The translations under genes were made by a program, and so were the position numbers. This document shows, in pieces, positions 27,598-36,232 of a stretch of 64,000 nt of DNA (positions are counted from its first letter, which is position 1; each line of letters opens with the position of its first letter). Source of the DNA: Ardenticatenaceae bacterium (GTDB lineage Bacteria > Chloroflexota > Anaerolineae > Promineifilales > Promineifilaceae). The notes under the pieces were generated by a model, which was given only the letters and a program-made list of their open reading frames with translations, ran no database searches and was not told where the DNA came from. The stretch covers positions 186,001-250,000 of the forward strand of contig JACKCC010000013.1 in NCBI GenBank assembly GCA_020634245.1, read 5' to 3'.

Positions 27598-28497
27598 ATG
27601 GTCAACATTGCCATTGTAGGCGACATCCACCTCCATTTTAGTGAGGTGGACGCCTTTTATTTCAACCAGTCTGATTATGATTTGATATTGTTCGTCGGCG
27701 ATTTATCCAATTACACGCCCCGTGTTGGCTTAATGATCGCCCGGCAAATCGCCCGCATTCAAAAACCGGCCGTTTTCATTCCCGGCAACCACGACTGCAC
27801 CACTATCTTGCAACTGGCGGGCGAAATCTGGCAAAAACCCCGGCTGGCACAAATCAGTGGCTGGGGACAAAAATGGCGGGTGCAAGCTTTAGAAGCCGCG
27901 TTGGATCAAACTGTTTTTGCCGGTTACAGCACCCATCATTTCCAGATAGCCGGGCTGGATTTTGACGTGGTGGCGGCACGGCCGTTCTCCATGGGCGGCC
28001 CCACCTTCAGCTTCCAACCTTACCTGCAAAATCGTTACGGCATCGCCAACCTGGATGAATCAGCCGAGCGGCTGCGGCAGTGCGTCGACCAGACCCAATC
28101 TAACCGGCTCATCTTCCTGGCCCACAATGGGCCTACCGGCCTCGGCCACGCGCCTACCGACATCTGGGGGCGCGATTTCAACCCGGCCGGCGGCGATTTT
28201 GGCGACCCCGACCTGGAACAGGCCATCGCTTACGCCAAAGAACAAGGAAAACAGGTGCTGGCCGTCATTGCCGGGCACTTACACCATCACACAAAAAGCG
28301 GCCAGCAAAGACTGTGGCTGGTGGAAAAAGATAGCACAAAATATGTCAATGCGGCTCGTGTGCCACGTGTTTTTGTGTCAAACGGGGATGAGGTTCGCCA
28401 TCATGTGCGGATGACGTTGGAGGACACGGCCGTTTCCATCAAGGAACGCCTCGTCAATATGCTCCAATTTGCCGTATTCAGCGAGTATGACCTCTAA
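27598..28497 (+). CDS. Metallophosphoesterase, TIGR04168-like
   Basis: A 299-residue cytosolic protein with metallophosphoesterase motifs IVGDIHLHF (D9, H11), FVGDLSNY, PGNHDC, LAHNGPTGLG and IAGHLHHH. The AHNGPTGLG variant and the length fit the TIGR04168 group shared with cyanobacteria and plants; its substrate is not established. The gene starts 42 bases after the secreted protein's stop and ends overlapping the convergent ATPase gene by a few bases. Confidence 0.85.
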   Translation: MVNIAIVGDIHLHFSEVDAFYFNQSDYDLILFVGDLSNYTPRVGLMIARQIARIQKPAVFIPGNHDCTTILQLAGEIWQKPRLAQISGWGQKWRVQALEAALDQTVFAGYSTHHFQIAGLDFDVVAARPFSMGGPTFSFQPYLQNRYGIANLDESAERLRQCVDQTQSNRLIFLAHNGPTGLGHAPTDIWGRDFNPAGGDFGDPDLEQAIAYAKEQGKQVLAVIAGHLHHHTKSGQQRLWLVEKDSTKYVNAARVPRVFVSNGDEVRHHVRMTLEDTAVSIKERLVNMLQFAVFSEYDL

Positions 28498-29549
28498 CCT
28501 CGCTTCCGGGCCAAAAAGCTCAAATCATACCGGTCAGCATACGCTGCTTGAAAATAACGAGGCATCGTCTCCCCCCGGCGCAGCATCAAAAACGCACCGT
28601 CTCCCAGCAGATGCTCTGCCCGCGAAAATGGCAAATCCGTCGCTGCTTCTGCCTGACGAGCATCGGCCACCCGCCCCACCAGACGCGCCCCCCACCGATC
28701 GCCACAATAACGCAGCAGTTCATTCTCCGGCTGCTGCGTACTGACTAACAAGGAAATAGATCCGTTCGCACCCAACAGCCGAACCAGCGGCTCCATCAAG
28801 CTGAATCCAGCCGTCAACAAACGCTCGATCCGTTCCAGCAAAATCACCAGATGCGGCCCTCGAACCGATTGGCCGCTGGTTGGAACCGGTCGGTTCTCTA
28901 AATGACGGGCCAATGTTTGCAAAGCGGGCACGGCCGTTACCGGTGATGTGACAACCGGACGCGGCAAAAATCCACCGGGCAAGCTGTCCAGCATCCGCAG
29001 CCCGCCCTGCTCATCCGCCTGGATCGCCAAAAACTGCAAGCGGGATGAGGGATTAGCCAGGGCAAGAGAAACAGCAATCGTTTGCAACAGAGCTGTCTTG
29101 CCGCTGTGCGCTCCACCAGCGATCAAAACGTGTCCAGCGCGTGTCAAGTCCAACAGCACCGGCATCCCCGCGTTGTCCAGCCCCAAAACGGCCGTTAACG
29201 CCCCATTAGCCGGAATTTTGTACTGCTGCATCAAGGTTAACAAATCGACGGGAGGAGACGGCCGTTCCACCGCAACCTGTAAACGCCCCGCCCGCAAAGA
29301 AACCTGCGCCGCCACCCCCAGCTTCTCCTGCAAATCAACCTCAATCGCCCGTGTAGGCAGCGGATCCACCGCCAAAGGCAGTTCATACCAAATCCGATTG
29401 GCCCGCACATTCCCGCCCGACACCCGCAGCGGCAGCCGGCTGTACCGGCTCACCGTCTCCTCAATAATCATGCTCTGCATTTCCAAATGATGACGCAGAC
29501 GAGCCTGCGCCAGGCCAAAAGACTCGGTTTCTAACATGCCCATCATCAT
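28494..29549 (-). CDS. FtsK/SpoIIIE-like ATPase
   Basis: A 351-residue protein if started at 29549; an upstream in-frame ATG at 29585 would add 12 residues. Residues 65-120 resemble the FtsK alpha/beta domain entry. The motor domain has a P-loop G145-GAHSGK-T152 and a sequence GPHLVILLERIERLL where the Walker B should be, but with Glu in place of the usual Asp-Glu. The late GDGAFLMLRRGETMPRYFQAAY matches the FtsK strand that ends the motor. No membrane helices and no gamma domain, so it is not the cell-division FtsK. A LexA-like palindrome at 29558-29569 lies just upstream of the 29549 start. Function unknown; possible DNA pumping or secretion-type ATPase. Confidence 0.7.
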   Translation of the reverse strand: MMMGMLETESFGLAQARLRHHLEMQSMIIEETVSRYSRLPLRVSGGNVRANRIWYELPLAVDPLPTRAIEVDLQEKLGVAAQVSLRAGRLQVAVERPSPPVDLLTLMQQYKIPANGALTAVLGLDNAGMPVLLDLTRAGHVLIAGGAHSGKTALLQTIAVSLALANPSSRLQFLAIQADEQGGLRMLDSLPGGFLPRPVVTSPVTAVPALQTLARHLENRPVPTSGQSVRGPHLVILLERIERLLTAGFSLMEPLVRLLGANGSISLLVSTQQPENELLRYCGDRWGARLVGRVADARQAEAATDLPFSRAEHLLGDGAFLMLRRGETMPRYFQAAYADRYDLSFLARKRG

Positions 29550-29557
29550 AACAAAAA

Positions 29558-29569
29558 GAACATATGTTC
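29558..29569. promoter_or_regulatory. LexA-like palindrome GAACATATGTTC
   Basis: The perfect 12-base palindrome, with flanking bases AGAACATATGTTCG, matches the Bacillus-type SOS box (GAAC-N4-GTTC, best form CGAACATATGTTCG). It lies 9 bases upstream of the ATPase start at 29549 and 42 bases upstream of the divergent gene's -35 box. Confidence 0.5.
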
Positions 29570-29610
29570 GCCATGAACGACCCATGAAATTCTTGTGATG
29601 ACTCAGTAAG

Positions 29611-29639
29611 TTGCACCATTACCCCAACACCCGCATAAT
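29611..29639 (+). promoter_or_regulatory. Promoter of the putative nuclease gene (leaderless)
   Basis: TTGCAC (29611-29616) and CATAAT (29634-29639) are separated by exactly 17 bases. Transcription would start about at 29646, the first base of the GTG start codon, so the mRNA would have no leader. Confidence 0.65.
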
Positions 29640-29645
29640 GACCTG

Positions 29646-30347
29646 GTGAACGATAACCAACACCCCAAACCCTCACCCCACATCGGCACACTGGCCGAAA
29701 AATCATTACACGCAGCCCTAAAAGAATGGCTGGCGCAACCCGGTGACCAACCAGAAGTCCGCGTTGATGGCTTTGTCATCGACATCGTGCGCGGCAACCG
29801 ACTCATCGAAATTCAAACAAAGCACCTGGGCGCGATGAAGCGCAAACTGGCTCAGCTGCTTCCCCACCATCCCATCCAGCTCGTCCATCCCATTGCTGCG
29901 GAAAAATGGATTGTGCGCCAGACAGCCGACGGCCAGCCCATCAGCCGCCGCAAATCGCCCAAACGTGGCCAGATCATCGACGTTTTTGCCGAATTGGTGC
30001 GGATTCCCCATCTCCTACCCCATCCCAATCTAACCGTCACCGTCCTGGTGACGCAGCAAGAAGAAATCTGGCGCGACGATGGTCAGGGCAGTTGGCGGCG
30101 CAAACGGTGGAGCGTTTACGATCACCGGCTGCTGGACGTGGTTAACCAACAAAGCTTCCAATCTGCCGAAGACTGGCTGGCGCTCCTGCCTGGTAATTTA
30201 CCCCAGCCGTTTACCAATCAAAATCTGGCGGCGGCCTGGAACTGTTCCACCAATTTGGCGCAAAAAACGACTTACACGCTGCGCCATGCTGGATTCGTTC
30301 AAGCAGTGGGCAAACAAGGCAACGCGCGGCTTTACCAAATTGATTGA
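29646..30347 (+). CDS. Putative nuclease-fold protein with C-terminal winged helix
   Basis: A 233-residue protein, not matched to a named family. The N-terminal part has the order E18, D46 (VDGFVIDIVRG) and E55-I-Q57-T-K59 (RLIEIQTKH), like the core of PD-(D/E)xK nucleases with Gln in the place of the usual Lys or with Lys two residues later. The last 60 residues (NQNLAAAWNCSTNLAQKTTY...HAGFVQAVGKQGNARLY) look like a winged helix-turn-helix. A TTGCAC-17-CATAAT promoter directly abuts the GTG start. It is transcribed away from the FtsK-like ATPase gene. The nuclease idea is inference. Confidence 0.5.
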   Translation: MNDNQHPKPSPHIGTLAEKSLHAALKEWLAQPGDQPEVRVDGFVIDIVRGNRLIEIQTKHLGAMKRKLAQLLPHHPIQLVHPIAAEKWIVRQTADGQPISRRKSPKRGQIIDVFAELVRIPHLLPHPNLTVTVLVTQQEEIWRDDGQGSWRRKRWSVYDHRLLDVVNQQSFQSAEDWLALLPGNLPQPFTNQNLAAAWNCSTNLAQKTTYTLRHAGFVQAVGKQGNARLYQID

Positions 30348-30369
30348 CAGGTTAATGAATAGTAGGTGG

Positions 30370-31722
30370 CTATTGGCCAGCCGAAGCTGCAGGAATGAAA
30401 GTCTGGTAAACAAACGGGGAGTAAACCAGGGTATCGGCCGATAATGTGCTGCCGCGGTGTCCCCCCAAAGCATAAATACGTGTTTCAATACGGGCGACGC
30501 CTAAATTCGTCCAGGCCGCATTTTCATCCGGCAGGGGATTGTTAACCACCTGCCACGTCTGGGCTACCGGATCGTATACCTCACTGTAGGCTGCATCGCC
30601 TATCTCATCGGAGCCGCCGCCCAAAATATACAGTCGGTTGAGCAGGGCGGCCGCGCCGGCGCCGGCACGCGGCGAAAGCATATCGGGACAGTCTGACCAG
30701 GTTTCGGAAACCGGATCATAATATTCGCAAACGTTTAAGGGTGTACCGGTGGTGCCGCCAACGACGTACAACCGGCCAGTCACGAATTCACCGGCGGCAA
30801 AGGCCCGGGGATGCGTCATGGACACCAGAGGCCGCCAGTTGTCGGCTCCCGGATCATAGACGTATGCTGTATCCAGGTACTGCGCCCCGTCCCAGCCGCC
30901 AAACAGGTACAAAAAGCCACCATCGCTTAAAGTCAGAGCGCCGGATAGCGGCTGCGGCAGCGAAGCGATAGGCCGCCAGGCATCGTTGGCCGGGCTGTAG
31001 GCTTCGACAACGGCCGTTACCGAACCATCGGCCAATCGTCCCCCCGGCACATAAATTTCGCCAAACAAAACGGCAGCAGTCACATCGGCAACGGCCGTTG
31101 GTTTGGCTGCTTTTGCTGTCCAAACATGATCGATGGTATTGTAGGCAGCTACAGCATTGGTTACACCAACGGCCGTCTCGCCGCCAATCTCGTACACCTC
31201 AAGCCCAACTGCTGCGGCCGCCATACCGGCCGTTTCTACCGGCATGGACCGATTACGAAACCAGCGTGTTTCGCCAATCATTTCTTCGACAAACGGCTCT
31301 GGCGTAACCACATCCGGGGCCGACAGGTTCTGCCAGCCAAACAAGATGACCAGCATAACAACCGCCAAAACGGTCAGAGCCAGGGCAATCTCGGTCCGGT
31401 TAAGGGTGAAGCGGGGGCGGGGTGATACGGCCGTGTCCGGCGCATCATCTGTAATACCATCCGCCTCATCCGACGCGTCCGTTTCTACCGATTCAATTGG
31501 TTCTGCCCCCGGCAGTGCGACCAGCCCCATCTGAATAGCCGCTGTAACCGCCTCGGTGCGGGTAGAAACACCCAGCTTGATGAAAATATTGCGCAGGTGA
31601 ACTTTGACCGTGTTGAGACTGATCGTCAACATCGTGGCCACTTCTTTATTGGTTGCGCCTTCTGTGACAGCACGCAGCACATCCAATTCACGTTCGCTTA
31701 AAGATTCACCCGGTTCAGCCAT
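30370..31722 (-). CDS. LuxR-type HTH, one membrane helix and Kelch beta-propeller
   Basis: A 450-residue protein. Residues 5-62 are a LuxR/GerE helix-turn-helix (LSERELDVLRAVTEGATNKE...NTVKVHLRNIFIKLGV). An acidic linker leads to one membrane helix (IALALTVLAVVMLVILFGW, about 111-131). From 160 to 440 five to six Kelch repeats are seen, with motifs such as LYLFGGWDGAQYLDTAYVYD and LYVVGGTTGTPLNVCEYYDP. The DNA-binding domain would be inside the cell and the propeller outside, a one-component membrane regulator. It ends in YQTFIPAASAGQ. The ligand and target genes are unknown; the TPR gene upstream in the same direction is a candidate partner. Confidence 0.82.
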   Translation of the reverse strand: MAEPGESLSERELDVLRAVTEGATNKEVATMLTISLNTVKVHLRNIFIKLGVSTRTEAVTAAIQMGLVALPGAEPIESVETDASDEADGITDDAPDTAVSPRPRFTLNRTEIALALTVLAVVMLVILFGWQNLSAPDVVTPEPFVEEMIGETRWFRNRSMPVETAGMAAAAVGLEVYEIGGETAVGVTNAVAAYNTIDHVWTAKAAKPTAVADVTAAVLFGEIYVPGGRLADGSVTAVVEAYSPANDAWRPIASLPQPLSGALTLSDGGFLYLFGGWDGAQYLDTAYVYDPGADNWRPLVSMTHPRAFAAGEFVTGRLYVVGGTTGTPLNVCEYYDPVSETWSDCPDMLSPRAGAGAAALLNRLYILGGGSDEIGDAAYSEVYDPVAQTWQVVNNPLPDENAAWTNLGVARIETRIYALGGHRGSTLSADTLVYSPFVYQTFIPAASAGQ

Positions 31723-31830
31723 AAATTATGTTAAAAAATCAATCCGCAAATTTCGTAAATTGAAGATAAGTGGAGCGGCAAATTCTGAGTCATCTACGTA
31801 ATCTATGGATTGGTTCTTATTCTCGAATCG

Positions 31831-32901
31831 TTAATTATCTCTTACCACCGTCGGTGTCAGCGGAATGACAAACGGCGACCCTAACGATGGTACTGTATCA
31901 CTGATTGGCAGTGTGTCGGTTATGGGCGCTAACGGCGTCGGCGTGGCCAGCAGGCAGGCTTCGGCGGCAGTGTTTAATTTCTCTACCAGTGGTTGGGAAC
32001 GGCCGTGTGATAAAGCCTCTTGATACAATGCCTGGGCCGGACACCAATCTAGCGCCACCGCATACTGATCAGCAAAACTCTCCAGAGACTCCTGCAACAA
32101 TTCACATGCCGACTGGTAAAATGGAGCAGCCAGGCATAATTCGCGGAAATAATAGGTAGCCACATCCCAATTGACATCGTAAAACGCGATGCCTTGCAGA
32201 TACAATTCTGCCCACAACCGGTAATCTAACACTTCTTGCGATAAATCGCCCAGTTTGGCCGCCTGATCCAGATAGTACAGCCCCAACTCAACATTTTCCC
32301 CCTCTAACAGAGACAAGCCATAGTTGACATAAGCATCATAAAGCAAGGCGTCGGTCTCCTGGCGTTCCACGTCGGGGAACTGGCGCTGGAAGGAAACCAG
32401 GGCAGTAATGGCGTCTTCCCAGTTTTGATTGGCAGAAAGGCGGCGAATGCGCTGCAATTCCGTTTCGGGGTTGCTAATTAGACCCGGTGTAGGCGAAGGT
32501 TCGGGCAATGGTGTGGAAGTAGCAGTAACGGCCGTTGTCGGCTGCGGCGTGTTCAAACTATCCAACGCCGCCTGCGCCTGTTTGCGCAAACTAAGGGCAT
32601 CGCTGTTTTCAGGATCAAGCTCCAACACATACTCCAACCGGCGCAAAGCCAGATTGTAGCTGCCCTGTCCAATATTCTCACGGGCCAGATCAATCTGCCG
32701 GCTAATTTGCGCCGTCAGTTCAGCTTCCCGTTCCTCAATCATTGCTGTCTGACCGCTTTGCCAGCCCAGATAACCCACCAACAAAAACCAGCCTAGCAAA
32801 ACTGCCACGATGATCAGCAGCAGGCCAACCAGACGCGTAGCCTTATGTGACTTGGGTTTTTCCGAGGGTTGGCCGCCAGCGGGTGACACAGTATCGTCCA
32901 T
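31831..32901 (-). CDS. Membrane protein with TPR-like repeats
   Basis: A 356-residue protein. One membrane helix (about 25-45) follows a polar N terminus; the outward part has a helical hairpin like a TPR (RENIGQGSYNLALRRLEYVLELDPENSDALSLR), a Thr/Pro-rich linker (about 115-140), and a second run of helical repeats (about 145-300). The C terminus is again Thr/Pro rich. It may be a scaffold at the outer membrane face. Not assigned to a named family. It lies 108 bases upstream of the HTH-Kelch gene in the same direction. Confidence 0.65.
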   Translation of the reverse strand: MDDTVSPAGGQPSEKPKSHKATRLVGLLLIIVAVLLGWFLLVGYLGWQSGQTAMIEEREAELTAQISRQIDLARENIGQGSYNLALRRLEYVLELDPENSDALSLRKQAQAALDSLNTPQPTTAVTATSTPLPEPSPTPGLISNPETELQRIRRLSANQNWEDAITALVSFQRQFPDVERQETDALLYDAYVNYGLSLLEGENVELGLYYLDQAAKLGDLSQEVLDYRLWAELYLQGIAFYDVNWDVATYYFRELCLAAPFYQSACELLQESLESFADQYAVALDWCPAQALYQEALSHGRSQPLVEKLNTAAEACLLATPTPLAPITDTLPISDTVPSLGSPFVIPLTPTVVRDN

Positions 32902-33088
32902 TACACATCCATCACGGAAACCAATTTTATGGTTTTTAGCTCTCTGGCAAGTTGTGAGATTAAACGTTGGTTGGCTGGTTTGCCAGTTGGTTAATGAACC
33001 AGCAAACTAGTCAATAATTACCCCACAAAAACTCAAAGAGCCTAGTTTTCATCCTACATTGCTCATGAATCTATTTGTAAGTATACCC
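32902..33088. other. Intergenic region with GGTTGGCTGGTT-type simple repeat
   Basis: A run of GTTGGTTGGCTGGTTTGCCAGTTGG-like words and their reverse complements (AACCAGCAAACTAG) lies at about 32967-33015. The same word family is embedded in the coding region of the large membrane protein at about 40005-40045. No gene seen. Confidence 0.5.
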
Positions 33089-34195
33089 TTATTCCCCCAT
33101 CATGTCCCGATAAACGGCCACCGTTTGGGCGGCGATGCGGGATTGGGTATAAAGATCCAGGACACGAGCACGGCCGTTCCGCCCCAATTCATCGCGCAGT
33201 TCCGGCGACTGCATCAAGCGCAGCAAATGTGCCTGTAAAGCGGCCGTGTCATCTTCCGGGAAGACCAGCCCGGCCTCGCCAATGACGTGGGGGATTTCAC
33301 CGCTGTCCGAACCGATAACGGCCGTTTCACATGCCATCGCTTCGACCAACACCCGGCCAAACTGCTCTTTCCAATTGGGTTGCGTGCACGAACTCAAAAC
33401 CAGCACGTCCATTTGCTGCAAATACGCCGCCATCTGGCCAGAGGGAACAGGACCATCAAACTGGACTCGGTTGGCGATTTTAAGTTCGTGAACCAGATTC
33501 TGCAAAAACGGCCGTTCCGGCCCTTCACCGGCAATACGAAGCTGCCAGACACCCGGCAGTTGGGCCGCAGCACGCAGCAGCACATCCACACCTTTGCCCG
33601 GCACCAGCCGCCGGTTAGCCGAACCAATCACAAAACTACGCCCCGGATCACGTCGTTCCGGCGGCCGGTACACGTCAGGATCAACCCCAAACTGGGGAAT
33701 GACTTTGTATGGCCCGGCATAGCCCTTCGCCTGCCACACCGCCACCGCTTCCTGATTGCCCATAATCGCCGCATCGATGCCGTTCAACACCTGCTTTTCC
33801 AACGCACTAAACGGAAATGGATAGCGCCGGTTGAGGTTTTGCCAGGTAAAAAACAACGTTTTCACGCCAACCGCTTGGGCCTGCCGCATCGCCAACCAGG
33901 TAGCCAGATTGTACGGCTCCTCATCAATATGGACGATGTCCGGCTGAAATTCGGCCAACCGCCGCTTAAAACGCGGATAGTAGTGCAAATGGAATTGGCC
34001 GTTGAAGCGAATGGGGTCGGCTAACAAACGATAACCTTCAATATGGCTGCGTTCCAGCTTTACCGGCCCGGCCGGATCCAACCAAACCGGCGGCACAATG
34101 ACCAACAATTCCACATCGTCGAACCGGGCAATTTCTTCTAATTTTGTCTGGTAGGCCCCAACCAAACAGGCCTTTGAAAGCATTAATACGCGCAT
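33089..34195 (-). CDS. Family 4 glycosyltransferase
   Basis: A 368-residue GT-B fold protein. The N-terminal domain has the acceptor-side Rossmann half (MRVLMLSKACLVGAYQTKL). The C-terminal domain shows GSANRRLVPGKGVDVLLRAA, LRIAGEGPERP, VQFDGPVPSGQMAAYLQQMDV and the donor-binding EQFGRVLVEAMACETAVIGSDSGEIPHVIG, with the E-x7-E pattern of retaining GT4 enzymes. It transfers a sugar from a nucleotide donor, probably to a lipid or polysaccharide. It faces the divergent large membrane protein, which carries a family-39-like pattern. Confidence 0.9.
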   Translation of the reverse strand: MRVLMLSKACLVGAYQTKLEEIARFDDVELLVIVPPVWLDPAGPVKLERSHIEGYRLLADPIRFNGQFHLHYYPRFKRRLAEFQPDIVHIDEEPYNLATWLAMRQAQAVGVKTLFFTWQNLNRRYPFPFSALEKQVLNGIDAAIMGNQEAVAVWQAKGYAGPYKVIPQFGVDPDVYRPPERRDPGRSFVIGSANRRLVPGKGVDVLLRAAAQLPGVWQLRIAGEGPERPFLQNLVHELKIANRVQFDGPVPSGQMAAYLQQMDVLVLSSCTQPNWKEQFGRVLVEAMACETAVIGSDSGEIPHVIGEAGLVFPEDDTAALQAHLLRLMQSPELRDELGRNGRARVLDLYTQSRIAAQTVAVYRDMMGE

Positions 34196-34245
34196 GAGTT
34201 AAAATAAATTTGTGAGTCAGCAAGTTTGCGAGTTGGCGGGTGCGT

Positions 34246-34273
34246 TTGCCCACTCGACCTATTTTGCTATACT
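34246..34273 (+). promoter_or_regulatory. Promoter of the GT39-like gene
   Basis: TTGCCC (34246-34251) and TATACT (34268-34273) are 16 bases apart. A start near 34280 would place the TTG codon at 34283 almost at the 5' end of the message. Confidence 0.4.
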
Positions 34274-34282
34274 TGCCCCGCT

Positions 34283-36232
34283 TTGACAACTAGACGACCG
34301 GACGGGGAATTCGTCCAAGAAAGACAATTTGGCCCATCCCACTGGGGGTGGGCTTTGTTCATGGTGGTCATTTTGGCTGCCATTTTGCGCTTCTGGCAGT
34401 TGGGCACACTGCCCCCTGGTTTGTACCGGGATGAGGCTTTTAACGGCCTGGATGCGTTAAATGTGCTGGATGGCCATCATGCGCTGTTTTTCACGGCCAA
34501 CAACGGCCGTGAACCCGCCTACATCTATCTGACTGCCCTGTTTGTAGGATCGTTGGGCCGCTCGGCCTTGGCTGTGCGGCTGGGAGCCGCCGTCGCCGGC
34601 ACGTTGACGACCTTGTTGGTCTACAAATTAGCGCAGGTCTGGTACGGCCGTATCCCCGCCATCCTTGCCGCGTTCACCTGGGCCGTTACCTTGTGGCCGG
34701 TTCATCTGAGCCGGATTGGGCTGCGGCCGATTTTGCTGGCCCCGTTCCTGGCAGCCACATTTTGGCTGGGGACGCTGGCCTATCGGCGGCAGAAAAGCTG
34801 GTTGTGGCTGCTGGCCGGACTGGTTTACGGCAGTGCTTACTACACCTATCTGGCCGTCCGGTTTACGCCGGTTTTGCTGCTGGCGCTGGCTATTTTTCTA
34901 ATCTGGCGCGGCCAGTGGCGGCGCTTATGGCCGGGCGCGATCTGGTTTGGCCTGGGTACGGCCGTTGCTCTCGCTCCTTTCGCCATCCTCATCATGCAGC
35001 AGCCAGACATCCTGCTAGGGCGCACCGGGCAGGTTTCGATTTTGAACACGGCCGTTAACCACGGTCACTTCTGGCTAACCCTGGGACAGCAAATTGGGCA
35101 GTCGTTGGGCATGTTCCTCTGGCACGGCGACACGATTTTGCGTCACAATCCTGCCGGTCGGCCTGTGTTTGACTGGTTCATGGCCGTACCTTTCCTGGCT
35201 GGATTGGGTTGGTGTGCGAAAAACTGGCGGCGGCCGGTGGCAATGGCGCTGCTGTTGTGGACGGGAACCATGCTGGGACCAACCATTTTAGCCGCCGATG
35301 CGCCCCATTTTTTGCGCGCTTCCGGTCTGCTGCCCGACGTCATCATCCTGCCGGCCATCGGATTGGCGCAGCTTTGGCAGTGGAAACGGCTGCCGCAGTT
35401 GTGGCGGCAGGCAGCGGTGATTTTGCTGGCCGCCGGCAGTCTGGCGATGACGGTGCGTGATTACGCGGCTTATGCCAATTCCCCGGACACAGCCTACTTA
35501 TTTGAAACGGCCGCTGCCGATTTAGCCCGGCAAATTAACGACGAACTGGTGGGAACGGCCGTGTTCGTTGATGAACGTTTCTGGTCAGGCTGGCCTTCTC
35601 TCTCCTTCCTGGTAAACGAAAACCGCGTCAATCTTTTCCAGGCCGAATCCGGCCTGCCTCCAACCGCGCCGCCGTTCACCATTTACGCCTGGCCTTACGG
35701 CCCGCTCGATTTTGTCCCGGCATTGCTGCCGGCCAACGCCCTCATCACCGTTGAACGCGGCAGCCTGGCTCGCGGCGATTTGGAGCCAGAACCGTACCCC
35801 TTGTACGTGCGTTACGCCGTCCAGCCGCCACTCCGGCCAGCGCCGCCAGCGGCCAATTTTGACAACCAATATTTCTTACAACAAGCCAGCGCCATACCGT
35901 CACAAAAGAACGAGTTGGTTGTAGAATTAATCTGGCAAATGAATAAAACGACCACTCCACTGCCAAAGGTTTTCATCCATGTCACCGATATAAAAGGACT
36001 GATTGGACAGGATGATTCCCCCATCGGCGGTGAAATCTGGCCGGCCGCCTGGTGGCAGTCCGGCCAACAAGTGCGAGAAATTCATCACATTCCGTTAACC
36101 GGAGCATACAATCCAACCCGTCATCAAATCATCATTGGCCTGTACGATGCCCAAACAGGTGTGCGATTGCCTCTATTATCAGCCGCCGGTGATGTTACCG
36201 GCGATAGTTGGGAATTGAATATTGATGAGTAA
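34283..36232 (+). CDS. Membrane glycosyltransferase of the GT39/ArnT-like type
   Basis: A polytopic protein of about 649 residues. The first helix is followed by the hallmark RFWQLGTLPPGLYRDEAFNG, where the D-E pair is the catalytic acidic motif of PMT/ArnT-type lipid-linked sugar transferases. About 12 helices follow, then an outward C-terminal domain from about residue 440. No ATG fits: the start is placed at a TTG at 34283 because a promoter ends just before it; another in-frame TTG at 34226 would put the coding region through the promoter. The gene ends overlapping the next start. The sugar donor and acceptor are unknown. Confidence 0.78.
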   Translation: MTTRRPDGEFVQERQFGPSHWGWALFMVVILAAILRFWQLGTLPPGLYRDEAFNGLDALNVLDGHHALFFTANNGREPAYIYLTALFVGSLGRSALAVRLGAAVAGTLTTLLVYKLAQVWYGRIPAILAAFTWAVTLWPVHLSRIGLRPILLAPFLAATFWLGTLAYRRQKSWLWLLAGLVYGSAYYTYLAVRFTPVLLLALAIFLIWRGQWRRLWPGAIWFGLGTAVALAPFAILIMQQPDILLGRTGQVSILNTAVNHGHFWLTLGQQIGQSLGMFLWHGDTILRHNPAGRPVFDWFMAVPFLAGLGWCAKNWRRPVAMALLLWTGTMLGPTILAADAPHFLRASGLLPDVIILPAIGLAQLWQWKRLPQLWRQAAVILLAAGSLAMTVRDYAAYANSPDTAYLFETAAADLARQINDELVGTAVFVDERFWSGWPSLSFLVNENRVNLFQAESGLPPTAPPFTIYAWPYGPLDFVPALLPANALITVERGSLARGDLEPEPYPLYVRYAVQPPLRPAPPAANFDNQYFLQQASAIPSQKNELVVELIWQMNKTTTPLPKVFIHVTDIKGLIGQDDSPIGGEIWPAAWWQSGQQVREIHHIPLTGAYNPTRHQIIIGLYDAQTGVRLPLLSAAGDVTGDSWELNIDE

